Assembly (NCBI GenBank): GCA_017652715.1
Contig: JAGCAL010000027.1
Span: 1-5,120, forward strand
Reading direction: 5' to 3'
DNA length: 5,120 bases
Origin: Candidatus Saccharimonadota bacterium
GTDB taxonomy: Bacteria; Patescibacteriota; Saccharimonadia; Saccharimonadales; Saccharimonadaceae
Positions 1-5,120 of this stretch are shown here, piece after piece. Below the pieces are notes generated by a model, which saw only the letters and a list, made by a program, of their open reading frames with translations, had not been told where the DNA came from and searched no databases. Within the stretch, counting starts at the first letter, position 1. Every line of letters starts with the position of its first letter. Both the position numbers and the translations under genes were made by a program.

Positions 1-21
1 TCCCCCTTTCGTAAGATTCGA

Positions 22-45
22 GAAACAGAACTACGAAACAGAACT
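22..45. repeat. Two tandem copies of an 11-bp direct repeat
   Basis: GAAACAGAACT occurs at 22-32 and again at 35-45, separated by two bases, giving a 13-base period. It may be a slippage duplication or a pair of protein-binding sites. With only two copies no function can be assigned. Confidence 0.5.
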
Positions 46-60
46 GTCATCTCTGCAAGC

Positions 61-89
61 ATTATATTATATATACTAAAATTACGCAA
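61..89 (-). promoter_or_regulatory. Possible leftward sigma70-type promoter
   Basis: Read on the minus strand, TTGCGT (84-89) is followed after exactly 17 bases by a consensus TATAAT (61-66). A second overlapping TATAAT lies at 66-71. The expected start of transcription is near base 54, only a few bases before an ATG at 48-50. That resembles the near-leaderless arrangement seen for gpsA and iscU in this window. The 8-bp word ATGCTTGC (minus strand) occurs at 86-93, over the -35, and again at 55-62, just after the -10. AT-rich DNA makes chance TATAAT words common, so this is tentative. Confidence 0.35.
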
Positions 90-137
90 GCATAAGAAGA
101 TTAACAGATGCTGCATAATTCACTAATATCGAGGGAC

Positions 138-163
138 ATAAAGGCAAAATCTCTGATTTTGCC
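138..163 (-). terminator. Possible weak intrinsic terminator for the leftward transcript
   Basis: On the minus strand the perfect stem GGCAAAATC / GATTTTGCC (143-163, 3-base loop) is followed by TTTAT (138-142). This is a short imperfect U-tract after a stable hairpin, about 70 bases past the helicase-nuclease stop codon. The tract is poor, and the plus strand has no U-run after the same stem, so a terminator role would mainly serve leftward transcription. The hairpin may instead simply be part of the surrounding inverted-repeat element. Confidence 0.3.
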
Positions 164-177
164 GCCGTAGGGGCGGA

Positions 178-207
178 GCGATGTGGTAAAATTTATTACC
201 ACATCGC
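178..207. repeat. Perfect 12-bp hairpin inside the inverted-repeat element
   Basis: GCGATGTGGTAA (178-189) pairs perfectly with 196-207 across a 6-base AATTTA loop. An alternative fold pairs GGAGC (175-179) with GCTCC (211-215), leaving a bulge at 206-210. No U-run follows it on either strand, so it does not look like a simple intrinsic terminator. It is the strongest local secondary structure in the window. Confidence 0.75.
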
Positions 208-229
208 GAAGCTCCCGAGATATAGTGAA

Positions 230-3200
230 TTATGCAGCTCCTGATGTACTGAGCAAGTATTGCACGAATTCTTTAATTTCTTTTATCCCAGCTTGTCGAT
301 TTGCAGGGATAAATATCTTCTCGTCATCCAGGAAACGAAGAGACGAGGCCAACTCGTAAACAGCTTTAATAAGAGCAATCAACTCAGCCTCGTCTTCATC
401 ATTAAAATAATAAGGCTTATCATAAACTAAACCATCTTTTTTATCCGGCACTACGAATAATATATGCGCAGCCGTCACCTTATACTTACGATATAAAGGC
501 GAATTATTTAGTAAAAGCTTATAAAACAAAAGTTGCAGCATGTATTTATATAGTGTCTTATGCGATTGCCATTTGTCCTTATGATAGTCAGCCGTCTTAT
601 AATCATAAATCTCAAGAGTTTTATCTTTCTCATTAATCAGTAAATGGTCAATCTTACCGGTTAGCGGAACCCCATCTAAGACAATTCTTTCCGCTCCCAG
701 ATCCACTTCAGCCTTACCCTGTCGTAAAATATCGCCAAATTCTTTTAACGAAACAGCCAGATCACCTGGACCTTTTTCGCGGAGCTTCTCCTTAATCTCA
801 GATGAGATATTACGCTGTTCAAGCTCAGATAGGAAGAATGAGATGGCTTCTTCATCCGAAATTAGCTGATTAGTCACCCTTTCAAAAGTCTTATGGACCA
901 AATTACCAAAAGCTAGCGACTCATCTTCAGGCCCAGACGGCACGTGCAAAATCTCTCTCTTGAAAAACTCCTGCGGTCCAGCATAGGCAATATCAATAAA
1001 AGTAGTAAGTGATGTCGGCGACATCCGATAACGAGAAATCTGGTCTTTATATAGTAGGCGCAAATCTGGTGCATACTCAACATATGGAGATAGCCAATTC
1101 TTTAAATTCTGCTCAGTAATTTTAGTCGAGTCCTGTTCGTAATGACAAATCACCTGTCCAGATGGCAAGAACGGCGAAATCACCTTATCACCTTCCACAT
1201 ATTCATTGAGGTATTCCAACCTATCAGGGCTTTTACCGTTGAAATCGGCCAGCGAGTTAGTAATATAGATTGATTTCTTCGCACGAGTCAGGGCTACATA
1301 TAGAATCCGCAATTTCTCTCCGTCAGTCGTACCGGTATGACGAATATGCAAGAGATTTTTTGGCAAAGAAAGCGTACTATTATTGCCTTTGCCTTTACCC
1401 CATGCACTGTGGTCAGTCGAGATAATAAAAACATATTGAAATTCCAGACCCTTAGCTTTATGCGCAGTCAAAATTTGAACCGCATCCTCAGATTCTTTAT
1501 AAGGCGAAGTGGTATTTAAAGCCATACTCGCATTCTCATAATCCGAAATCATTTCAATCAAATCATCTAGCATAAGCCGCTTATCACCAAAATGCTTATT
1601 TAGCTTACCACGCAGACTAGCCAGATTCTCATACAAAGCATACGATTCATATTCTCCCTGGCTTGTGTAGTACGAAAGATACGGCGAGCGATAGTCATTA
1701 ATAGACGAGGCACCAATGACATAATCTATGAAAATCTCTAAGGGCTCCGTAAAGGACCGTGCAACCAGATTCGCCAAGAACTCAGCAAAAGATTTAATCT
1801 GTTCGTTCTGTGACGTTGAAAGACAATCAAAGAGAGATTTTTTCTCAGTGCGGGCTAAGTCAACTATCTTTAATACTTCGACCATCGGCAAGCCAAAGCA
1901 AGGATATCCCATAACCTCCATTAAAAGAGCTGCCTCAACTTTACCAATCCTCAGCTGGTACACCAGACGACAAATTGACAACAATTGGTGTATATAAGTG
2001 TTTTCAAACAAATTATTCTGCCTCTCAAAGGCTATATTAATCTCCGAATGGGATTTAAGATAAGGTAGAAGTGGCAAAAAATACTTCCCCATATAAGAAA
2101 TTACCGCAATTTCGTGTTGCGGCACACCCTCATTGATAAGTTCAGCGATTTTATTTGCCACAAAGCTAAATTCCATGTCAGAGGATTTAAATTCGTGCCG
2201 GAAAATCTGAGAGGCATCCGGGTTTGGTTGATGAGCGAATAACTCCTTATCTGCAAATCTATCCGGAGCCTGATTAATAATCTCACGCGAGAAATCCAGA
2301 ATCTCCTGGGTACTACGATAGTTCTCGACCAAAGGTATCACTTCGGCCGAATAATGGTTCTGAAAATCTAATAGATTTGTCGACAAAGCCCCTTGAAACT
2401 CATAAATCGCTTGATCATCATCGCCAACCGCCATAATATTTGGCTTTTCATAATCAGTTAGCTTCTTAATAATCATAAACTGTGAAGGATTGGTATCCTG
2501 AAACTCATCAAGCATAATATACTGATAGCGCTCCGACAAAGTCAATCTGAATCCCTTATCATCCGTCAAGACCTTCACCGCCTCCTGAATCATATCGTCA
2601 AAATCATACAAACCATTTTGCAGTAAGTATTCATTATATTTCGACATCACATTGGCAAGGCTCAGCAGCTTTTTATTCGCAACACGATCCTTCAATCTAT
2701 AATTACCCTTAGCATCAAGCTCAAAATGATCATTCCGCCATTTCGTAAGTGTAGTAATTTTCTCAGCAGACTCAGCTTGGACAATAGCTTCCTTCAAAGA
2801 ACGCGCTAGCTCCCCAATTGAACGTTCGACTGTCGGAAGAATCGGCTGCGCTTCAATGTACTTTGACAAAATCTCAAAAATAGGCTGATAAGCATTCTCG
2901 AGAGATTCCTTGAACTTCCTGGCGACTACGTTTTTTAATAACGGTGATATAGCCTCAGATAAGACTTTAGAATCTTCAATGTTGGTATCAGCGATTAATT
3001 TTAGATCGGCATCCGAAAGCCCCGCCGACTTAGCGGATGAAATCACCTCGATGATATTCTTTACGTTGTCGCCACGCAGAATATCAGTCCCCGACAAACT
3101 ATCCTGAATTGTGTTAACAATTTTATATTGTGTCACTTCATCAATTGCTGAATCGAGATGTCTATCATAATCCTCACTATAATTCCTATATTGCGCCAGA

Positions 3201-3469
3201 ATATCTGTACCAAAAGCATGATAAGTCCCAATATTAACCTTCATCGCATCGGCGCCAATAATGGTTTTAAGACGTTCGCGCATATTAGAGGCACCGGTTT
3301 CGGTAAAGGTAAGGCACAGAATGTTTTCTGGGTTGGTATCAGTATTTTTTAATATATAAGCCACCTTCTCGGACAAAAGTTGAGTCTTCCCCGTCCCCGG
3401 ACCAGCCAATACAAGCAAAGGCCCATCTAAATACTCGACAGCTTTCTTCTGATTCACATTAAGCCCCAT
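230..3469 (-). CDS. UvrD/PcrA-type superfamily 1 helicase fused to a RecB-like PD-(D/E)XK nuclease
   Basis: This 1079-residue protein is an ATP-driven 3'-5' DNA helicase joined to a nuclease, expected to process DNA ends or repair intermediates in the cytoplasm. Helicase motifs appear in order: Q-motif glutamine Q7, Walker A AGPGTGKT (22-29), motif Ia TFTETGASNMRERL (54-67), TYHAFG (82-87), Walker B LDEFQDTNPSQ (320-330), GDDDQAIYEFQGA (349-361), ENYRST (382-387), motif V TAHKAKGLEF (668-677) and motif VI LYVALTRAKK (723-732). The nuclease covers about 815-1045: G855/H859/E863, D941 in GKIDHL, D956 and K958 in IYDYKTAD, and Q979...Y983, so all catalytic positions are present. The cysteines that bind an Fe-S cluster in AddB-type nucleases are absent, with no Cys after C775. 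Size and layout resemble AdnA/AdnB, but no named orthology is claimed. The ATG start is supported by a Shine-Dalgarno 4 bases upstream. The gene starts 11 bp after gpsA, probably as its operon partner. Confidence 0.93.
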   Translation of the reverse strand: MGLNVNQKKAVEYLDGPLLVLAGPGTGKTQLLSEKVAYILKNTDTNPENILCLTFTETGASNMRERLKTIIGADAMKVNIGTYHAFGTDILAQYRNYSEDYDRHLDSAIDEVTQYKIVNTIQDSLSGTDILRGDNVKNIIEVISSAKSAGLSDADLKLIADTNIEDSKVLSEAISPLLKNVVARKFKESLENAYQPIFEILSKYIEAQPILPTVERSIGELARSLKEAIVQAESAEKITTLTKWRNDHFELDAKGNYRLKDRVANKKLLSLANVMSKYNEYLLQNGLYDFDDMIQEAVKVLTDDKGFRLTLSERYQYIMLDEFQDTNPSQFMIIKKLTDYEKPNIMAVGDDDQAIYEFQGALSTNLLDFQNHYSAEVIPLVENYRSTQEILDFSREIINQAPDRFADKELFAHQPNPDASQIFRHEFKSSDMEFSFVANKIAELINEGVPQHEIAVISYMGKYFLPLLPYLKSHSEINIAFERQNNLFENTYIHQLLSICRLVYQLRIGKVEAALLMEVMGYPCFGLPMVEVLKIVDLARTEKKSLFDCLSTSQNEQIKSFAEFLANLVARSFTEPLEIFIDYVIGASSINDYRSPYLSYYTSQGEYESYALYENLASLRGKLNKHFGDKRLMLDDLIEMISDYENASMALNTTSPYKESEDAVQILTAHKAKGLEFQYVFIISTDHSAWGKGKGNNSTLSLPKNLLHIRHTGTTDGEKLRILYVALTRAKKSIYITNSLADFNGKSPDRLEYLNEYVEGDKVISPFLPSGQVICHYEQDSTKITEQNLKNWLSPYVEYAPDLRLLYKDQISRYRMSPTSLTTFIDIAYAGPQEFFKREILHVPSGPEDESLAFGNLVHKTFERVTNQLISDEEAISFFLSELEQRNISSEIKEKLREKGPGDLAVSLKEFGDILRQGKAEVDLGAERIVLDGVPLTGKIDHLLINEKDKTLEIYDYKTADYHKDKWQSHKTLYKYMLQLLFYKLLLNNSPLYRKYKVTAAHILFVVPDKKDGLVYDKPYYFNDEDEAELIALIKAVYELASSLRFLDDEKIFIPANRQAGIKEIKEFVQYLLSTSGAA

Positions 3470-3473
3470 AATT

Positions 3474-3479
3474 CTCCCT
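3474..3479 (-). promoter_or_regulatory. Shine-Dalgarno site of the helicase-nuclease gene
   Basis: On the minus strand AGGGAG lies four bases before the ATG, entirely within the 11-bp gap after the gpsA stop codon. It fixes the start codon at 3467-3469. It also contrasts with gpsA and iscU, whose starts follow a -10 box directly with no room for such a site, so the internal operon gene uses SD-led initiation while the first genes appear leaderless. Confidence 0.7.
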
Positions 3480-3480
3480 T

Positions 3481-4263
3481 CTATTTAAACCAAGATGAAA
3501 AAGTCTTAAGAATAGTGTTTAAGATTACTGCCTCGCAAGGCACTTCAATTTCGTGCTTTAGAATCTTCCTAATGGCCGATAAACCTTCGACGGTTTTCTC
3601 TGGTTGATAAGTCGAATCGGCTCGATATTTGTCACCGAACTCATAATTCCGTGATGGGTAACCACAAGTTAACTTAAGGTCGCCAATCCCACAGTAAAGC
3701 CCTACCGTCTCGCCGTCTGCACCATTTGACTTAAGAACAGCTCGCATTTCGTTCGAGACATCACGAATATACTCATTCCAATCGGCCGAACCCCGCGCTA
3801 AACCCAATATCACAGCCTGAATCGCATAAACATTCTTTAGTGAACAGCACAGCAGAACGCCGTTTTCATCGTCAGTGTAATCTGAGAAAACATAATTAGC
3901 CCGAAATAGCTCGACTAGTCGCTTGTCCGTAAAGGTAAAAAAAGTATCCTTCTGCGCCTTTATGTCATCTGCAAATCCAGGCCCAGAAAGAACCATGTAG
4001 TCTTTAAAGCCATCGAAGGTCTTAGCAGATAATATCCCCTTCGTCGCGACAATCATAGGAATATTCTTAGGTAAATGTGGTAGCACATACGGAACCGCCT
4101 TCGACGGCACTGCGAGCAGAATATAATCAGAACCGCCAACTACATCATAAAGGCGCTCCTCTTTCGTGCGCGAATCATAATAATCGATGTCGCAACCATT
4201 ATTAGCTAATACTCCTCCGAGTGCTGTCCCAAACGCCCCCGCACCAATAATCGCAATTTTCAT
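3481..4263 (-). CDS. gpsA: NAD(P)-dependent glycerol-3-phosphate dehydrogenase, short form
   Basis: The enzyme reduces dihydroxyacetone phosphate to sn-glycerol 3-phosphate with NAD(P)H, supplying the backbone of membrane phospholipids. The 260-residue protein opens with a Rossmann dinucleotide motif GAGAFGTALG (7-16). Other family marks are AVPS (51-54), ATKGI (73-77), LSGPGFADD (92-100), SLKNVYAI with the probable catalytic lysine K143, CGIGDLKLT with D195 and T199, and SRNYEFG with R205 and N206 for the substrate phosphate. Typical GpsA proteins have about 330 residues. This one lacks roughly 30-35 residues between R32 and V41, where others carry a YLPG..LP segment, and also a C-terminal tail. 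The start at 4261-4263 is chosen because the fold begins at MKIAIIGAG and a TATAAT lies 7 bases upstream. An in-frame ATG at 4347 would run back across the promoters and into iscU. It is the first gene of a probable operon with the helicase-nuclease. Confidence 0.92.
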   Translation of the reverse strand: MKIAIIGAGAFGTALGGVLANNGCDIDYYDSRTKEERLYDVVGGSDYILLAVPSKAVPYVLPHLPKNIPMIVATKGILSAKTFDGFKDYMVLSGPGFADDIKAQKDTFFTFTDKRLVELFRANYVFSDYTDDENGVLLCCSLKNVYAIQAVILGLARGSADWNEYIRDVSNEMRAVLKSNGADGETVGLYCGIGDLKLTCGYPSRNYEFGDKYRADSTYQPEKTVEGLSAIRKILKHEIEVPCEAVILNTILKTFSSWFK

Positions 4264-4270
4264 AAAGACC

Positions 4271-4276
4271 ATTATA
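4271..4276 (-). promoter_or_regulatory. -10 box of the gpsA-helicase promoter (leaderless)
   Basis: The minus strand reads a perfect TATAAT, followed by seven bases (GGTCTTT) and then the gpsA ATG. Transcription normally starts about seven bases past the hexamer, so the mRNA should begin at or one base before the start codon, leaving no room for a ribosome binding site. No good -35 is seen at 16-18 bases upstream; that region falls on the iscU start codon. Confidence 0.7.
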
Positions 4277-4281
4277 CACCA

Positions 4282-4290
4282 TGTTATAAT
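4282..4290 (+). promoter_or_regulatory. Extended -10 promoter of iscU (leaderless)
   Basis: TGTTATAAT is an exact extended -10 element (TGn plus TATAAT). Six bases separate it from the ATG at 4297, placing the expected transcription start at the A of the start codon. The extended TG can compensate for the poor -35, which would fall around the gpsA start codon. The hexamer is 8 bp from the opposing gpsA -10 box, so polymerase cannot occupy both promoters at once. Confidence 0.75.
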
Positions 4291-4296
4291 TATTGT

Positions 4297-4701
4297 ATGC
4301 AAAAAGAAGGTCAAGATTGGGTCTATACAGATATAGTTAAGGAACATTTTCTGAATCCGCGTAATTTTTTAATGGGCGATGAATCACAGTTTAAATATGA
4401 TGCCTGTGGGCTTGTCGGTAATCCTATTTGTGGCGACCAGATGAAAATGTATATCAAGGTTAAAGATGACCGCATTGTTGATATTCGCTGGAAAACTTAC
4501 GGCTGCGCCTCCGCCATCGCCTCCACCTCGGCCTTATCTGAACTCGCTAAAGGTAAGACTCTAGACGAGGCGCTTAAAATCACCGCCAAAGACATCGATG
4601 ACTATCTAGGCACCTTGCCCAAACATAAATTTCACTGCTCCGTACTGGGTCATGAAGCCCTCGCCGATGCTATTTCAAACTATCGTGCTAAGACCCTGTA
4701 G
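4297..4701 (+). CDS. iscU: IscU/NifU-type Fe-S cluster assembly scaffold
   Basis: This cytoplasmic scaffold receives sulfur from a cysteine desulfurase, builds a [2Fe-2S] cluster and passes it to client proteins. The 134-residue protein has the full IscU pattern: YTDIVKEHFLNPRN (10-23), GNPICGDQM with C45 and D47, TYGCASAIAS with C70, and FHCSVLGHEAL with C114. The cysteine spacing (25 and 44) fits IscU rather than SufU, which has an insertion before the third cysteine. The chaperone recognition motif LPPVK, known in E. coli IscU, reads LPKHK (107-111) here, so use of an HscA/HscB-type chaperone is doubtful. An extra cysteine, C37, precedes the first ligand. The ATG follows an extended -10 by six bases, consistent with a leaderless message. 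The gene converges on the desulfurase gene and overlaps it by 27 bp. Confidence 0.93.
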   Translation: MQKEGQDWVYTDIVKEHFLNPRNFLMGDESQFKYDACGLVGNPICGDQMKMYIKVKDDRIVDIRWKTYGCASAIASTSALSELAKGKTLDEALKITAKDIDDYLGTLPKHKFHCSVLGHEALADAISNYRAKTL

Positions 4702-5120
4702 TCTTTTTACGATCCCAGGTAGTACGTGCATTACCGCCTCGACATCATCCATGGTGTTGTCCAAGCCAAACGAAAACCTTATCGACGAGTGAGCAATTTC
4801 CGCATCACCAGTCTTCGCCATTAATACATGTGAAGGCCTAGTATCTCCTGCCGCACAAGCAGAGCCAGTGGAGACAACAATCCCCTCATTATCAAGATAT
4901 AATTGAATCGATTCCCACTCGGCTGCTTTAAAAGAAACATTTAGAATATTCGGTAGCGACTTGCCCTTAGCTAAATCAGTATTTAAAGAACTGCCAGGAA
5001 TCTCTGACAACATACGCTTCGCTAAAGTATCCCGAAGAGAACGCACGAAAGTGTCATATTTTTTAAAGCTCCGAGCATTTACAGAACTTCGCAGAGCCTC
5101 GCGAAAACCAATTATACCCA
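4675..5120 (-). CDS. iscS: Cysteine desulfurase, IscS/NifS type (C-terminal part; 5' end outside window)
   Basis: The enzyme uses pyridoxal phosphate to take sulfur from cysteine, leaving alanine, and hands it as a persulfide to IscU. The reading frame runs unbroken from the right edge to a TGA at 4675-4677, giving 147 visible residues. It is not a complete gene starting at the internal GTG at 5044-5046, because upstream codons continue with family-like sequence (GIIGFREAL). The mobile catalytic loop reads STGSACAAGDTRPSHVL, with the active-site cysteine encoded at 4855-4857. SSIRFSFG carries the arginine expected to bind the substrate carboxylate. The long loop after the cysteine marks the IscS/NifS group rather than SufS. 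Family members have about 380-400 residues, so about 240, including the PLP-binding lysine, lie beyond the window. It faces iscU, its likely partner, and their coding ends overlap by 27 bp. Confidence 0.9.
   Translation of the reverse strand, partial: GIIGFREALRSSVNARSFKKYDTFVRSLRDTLAKRMLSEIPGSSLNTDLAKGKSLPNILNVSFKAAEWESIQLYLDNEGIVVSTGSACAAGDTRPSHVLMAKTGDAEIAHSSIRFSFGLDNTMDDVEAVMHVLPGIVKRLQGLSTIV
4690..4708 (+). terminator. Possible weak terminator at the iscU stop codon
   Basis: AAGAC (4690-4694) can pair with GTCTT (4701-4705) across a 6-base loop that holds most of the TAG stop codon, and the T-run continues to 4708. The stem is only 5 bp with two G-C pairs, so it is weak. Its position, within the coding end of the opposite-strand desulfurase gene, is the only plausible intrinsic stop for iscU transcription seen in the window. 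Confidence 0.25.

Larger units (their letters stand above)
1..109. other. Unresolved left-edge region with no established gene
   Basis: No gene can be confirmed here. On the plus strand one frame (from base 2) is open from the window edge to a TAA at 77-79. It reads like a plausible protein tail (it includes FEKQNYETELSSLQ), so a convergent gene ending at 79 is possible. On the minus strand an ATG at 48-50 (or 60-62, same frame) opens a frame to the window edge that reads MTVLFRSSVSRILRKG, and a promoter-like sequence lies just upstream at 61-89. The two readings exclude each other and neither is long enough to recognise. An 11-bp repeat with a 13-base period (22-45) is not a multiple of three, which slightly favours non-coding DNA or a short recent duplication. 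Confidence 0.4.
110..238. repeat. 129-bp inverted-repeat element with internal hairpins (MITE-like or structured RNA)
   Basis: The ends carry a perfect 16-bp inverted repeat, GCTGCATAATTCACTA at 110-125 and its complement at 223-238. With one bulged base and two mismatches it extends to about 26-27 bp (110-136 and 213-238). Inside are two perfect hairpins: a 9-bp stem with a 3-base loop (143-163) and a 12-bp stem with a 6-base loop (178-207). A GC-rich 5-bp stem (162-166 with 172-176) lies between them and competes slightly with the first hairpin. The helicase-nuclease stop codon (230-232) sits inside the right arm, so the last two alanine codons and the stop of that gene are made of repeat sequence. 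No clear target-site duplication is visible. It could be a non-autonomous transposable element (MITE), an interspersed palindromic repeat, or a gene-end RNA structure. One copy in one window cannot decide between these. Confidence 0.7.

Noticed and set aside
110..238. A tRNA or CRISPR unit
   Set aside because: The stems do not follow tRNA arm lengths or carry conserved tRNA bases, and there is one inverted pair rather than regularly spaced direct repeats.
99..245. An integron attC site
   Set aside because: The size and inverted repeats are suggestive, but no GTTRRRY core is seen at the right end and the left GATTAAC is an imperfect match, with no integrase in view.
1337..3352. Small open frames at 1337-1519, 1728-1997, 2910-3107 and 3158-3352 on the plus strand and 2101-2286 on the minus strand
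   Set aside because: All lie inside the helicase-nuclease gene in other frames, show no recognisable domain, and the long gene has intact motifs throughout.
4264..4347. A 28-residue N-terminal extension of GpsA from an ATG at 4345-4347
   Set aside because: It would cross both -10 boxes and the first 51 bases of iscU, and the family fold begins at the later methionine, which also sits at the right distance from a TATAAT.
4675..5046. A complete short desulfurase-like gene starting at the GTG at 5044-5046
   Set aside because: The frame stays open to the window edge with family-like residues upstream (GIIGFREAL), and the protein would lack the PLP-binding domain. It is the tail of a larger gene.

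Overview
The window is a compact stretch of bacterial chromosome carrying housekeeping genes: two adjacent minus-strand genes (gpsA, then a large helicase-nuclease), one divergent plus-strand gene (iscU), and the 3' part of a minus-strand cysteine desulfurase gene (iscS) cut by the right edge. The DNA looks moderately AT-rich. Gene spacing is very tight: 33 bp between divergent starts, 11 bp inside the minus-strand pair, and a 27-bp tail-to-tail overlap. GpsA is shorter than its family. TGA ends the desulfurase gene, so it acts as a stop, which argues against lineages that read UGA as glycine. Together this suggests a streamlined genome, and my best guess is a Candidate Phyla Radiation bacterium such as Saccharibacteria. 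That is an inference from style, not from a marker gene.

Layout from left to right. Bases 1-109 hold no gene I can establish. They contain a reasonable minus-strand promoter and two short direct repeats. Bases 110-238 form a striking 129-bp element with 26-27 bp imperfect terminal inverted repeats and two strong internal hairpins. Its right arm contains the stop codon of the helicase-nuclease gene. Bases 230-3469 (minus) encode a 1079-residue UvrD/PcrA-type superfamily 1 helicase fused to a RecB-like PD-(D/E)XK nuclease. Bases 3481-4263 (minus) encode a short but catalytically complete NAD(P)-dependent glycerol-3-phosphate dehydrogenase. Between 4264 and 4296 lie two back-to-back consensus -10 boxes, each 6-7 bases from a start codon, so both outward transcripts are probably leaderless. 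Bases 4297-4701 (plus) encode an IscU-type Fe-S scaffold. Bases 4675-5120 (minus) encode the C-terminal third of an IscS-type desulfurase.

How the genes relate: IscS supplies sulfur and IscU assembles the Fe-S cluster, so these two convergent neighbours form one pathway although they are on opposite strands. GpsA makes sn-glycerol 3-phosphate for lipids. The helicase-nuclease is a DNA end-processing or repair enzyme that appears to ride in the gpsA transcript. I see no obvious new defence or mobile system. The features most worth a second look are the inverted-repeat element at 110-238 and the mutually exclusive leaderless promoter pair at 4264-4296.
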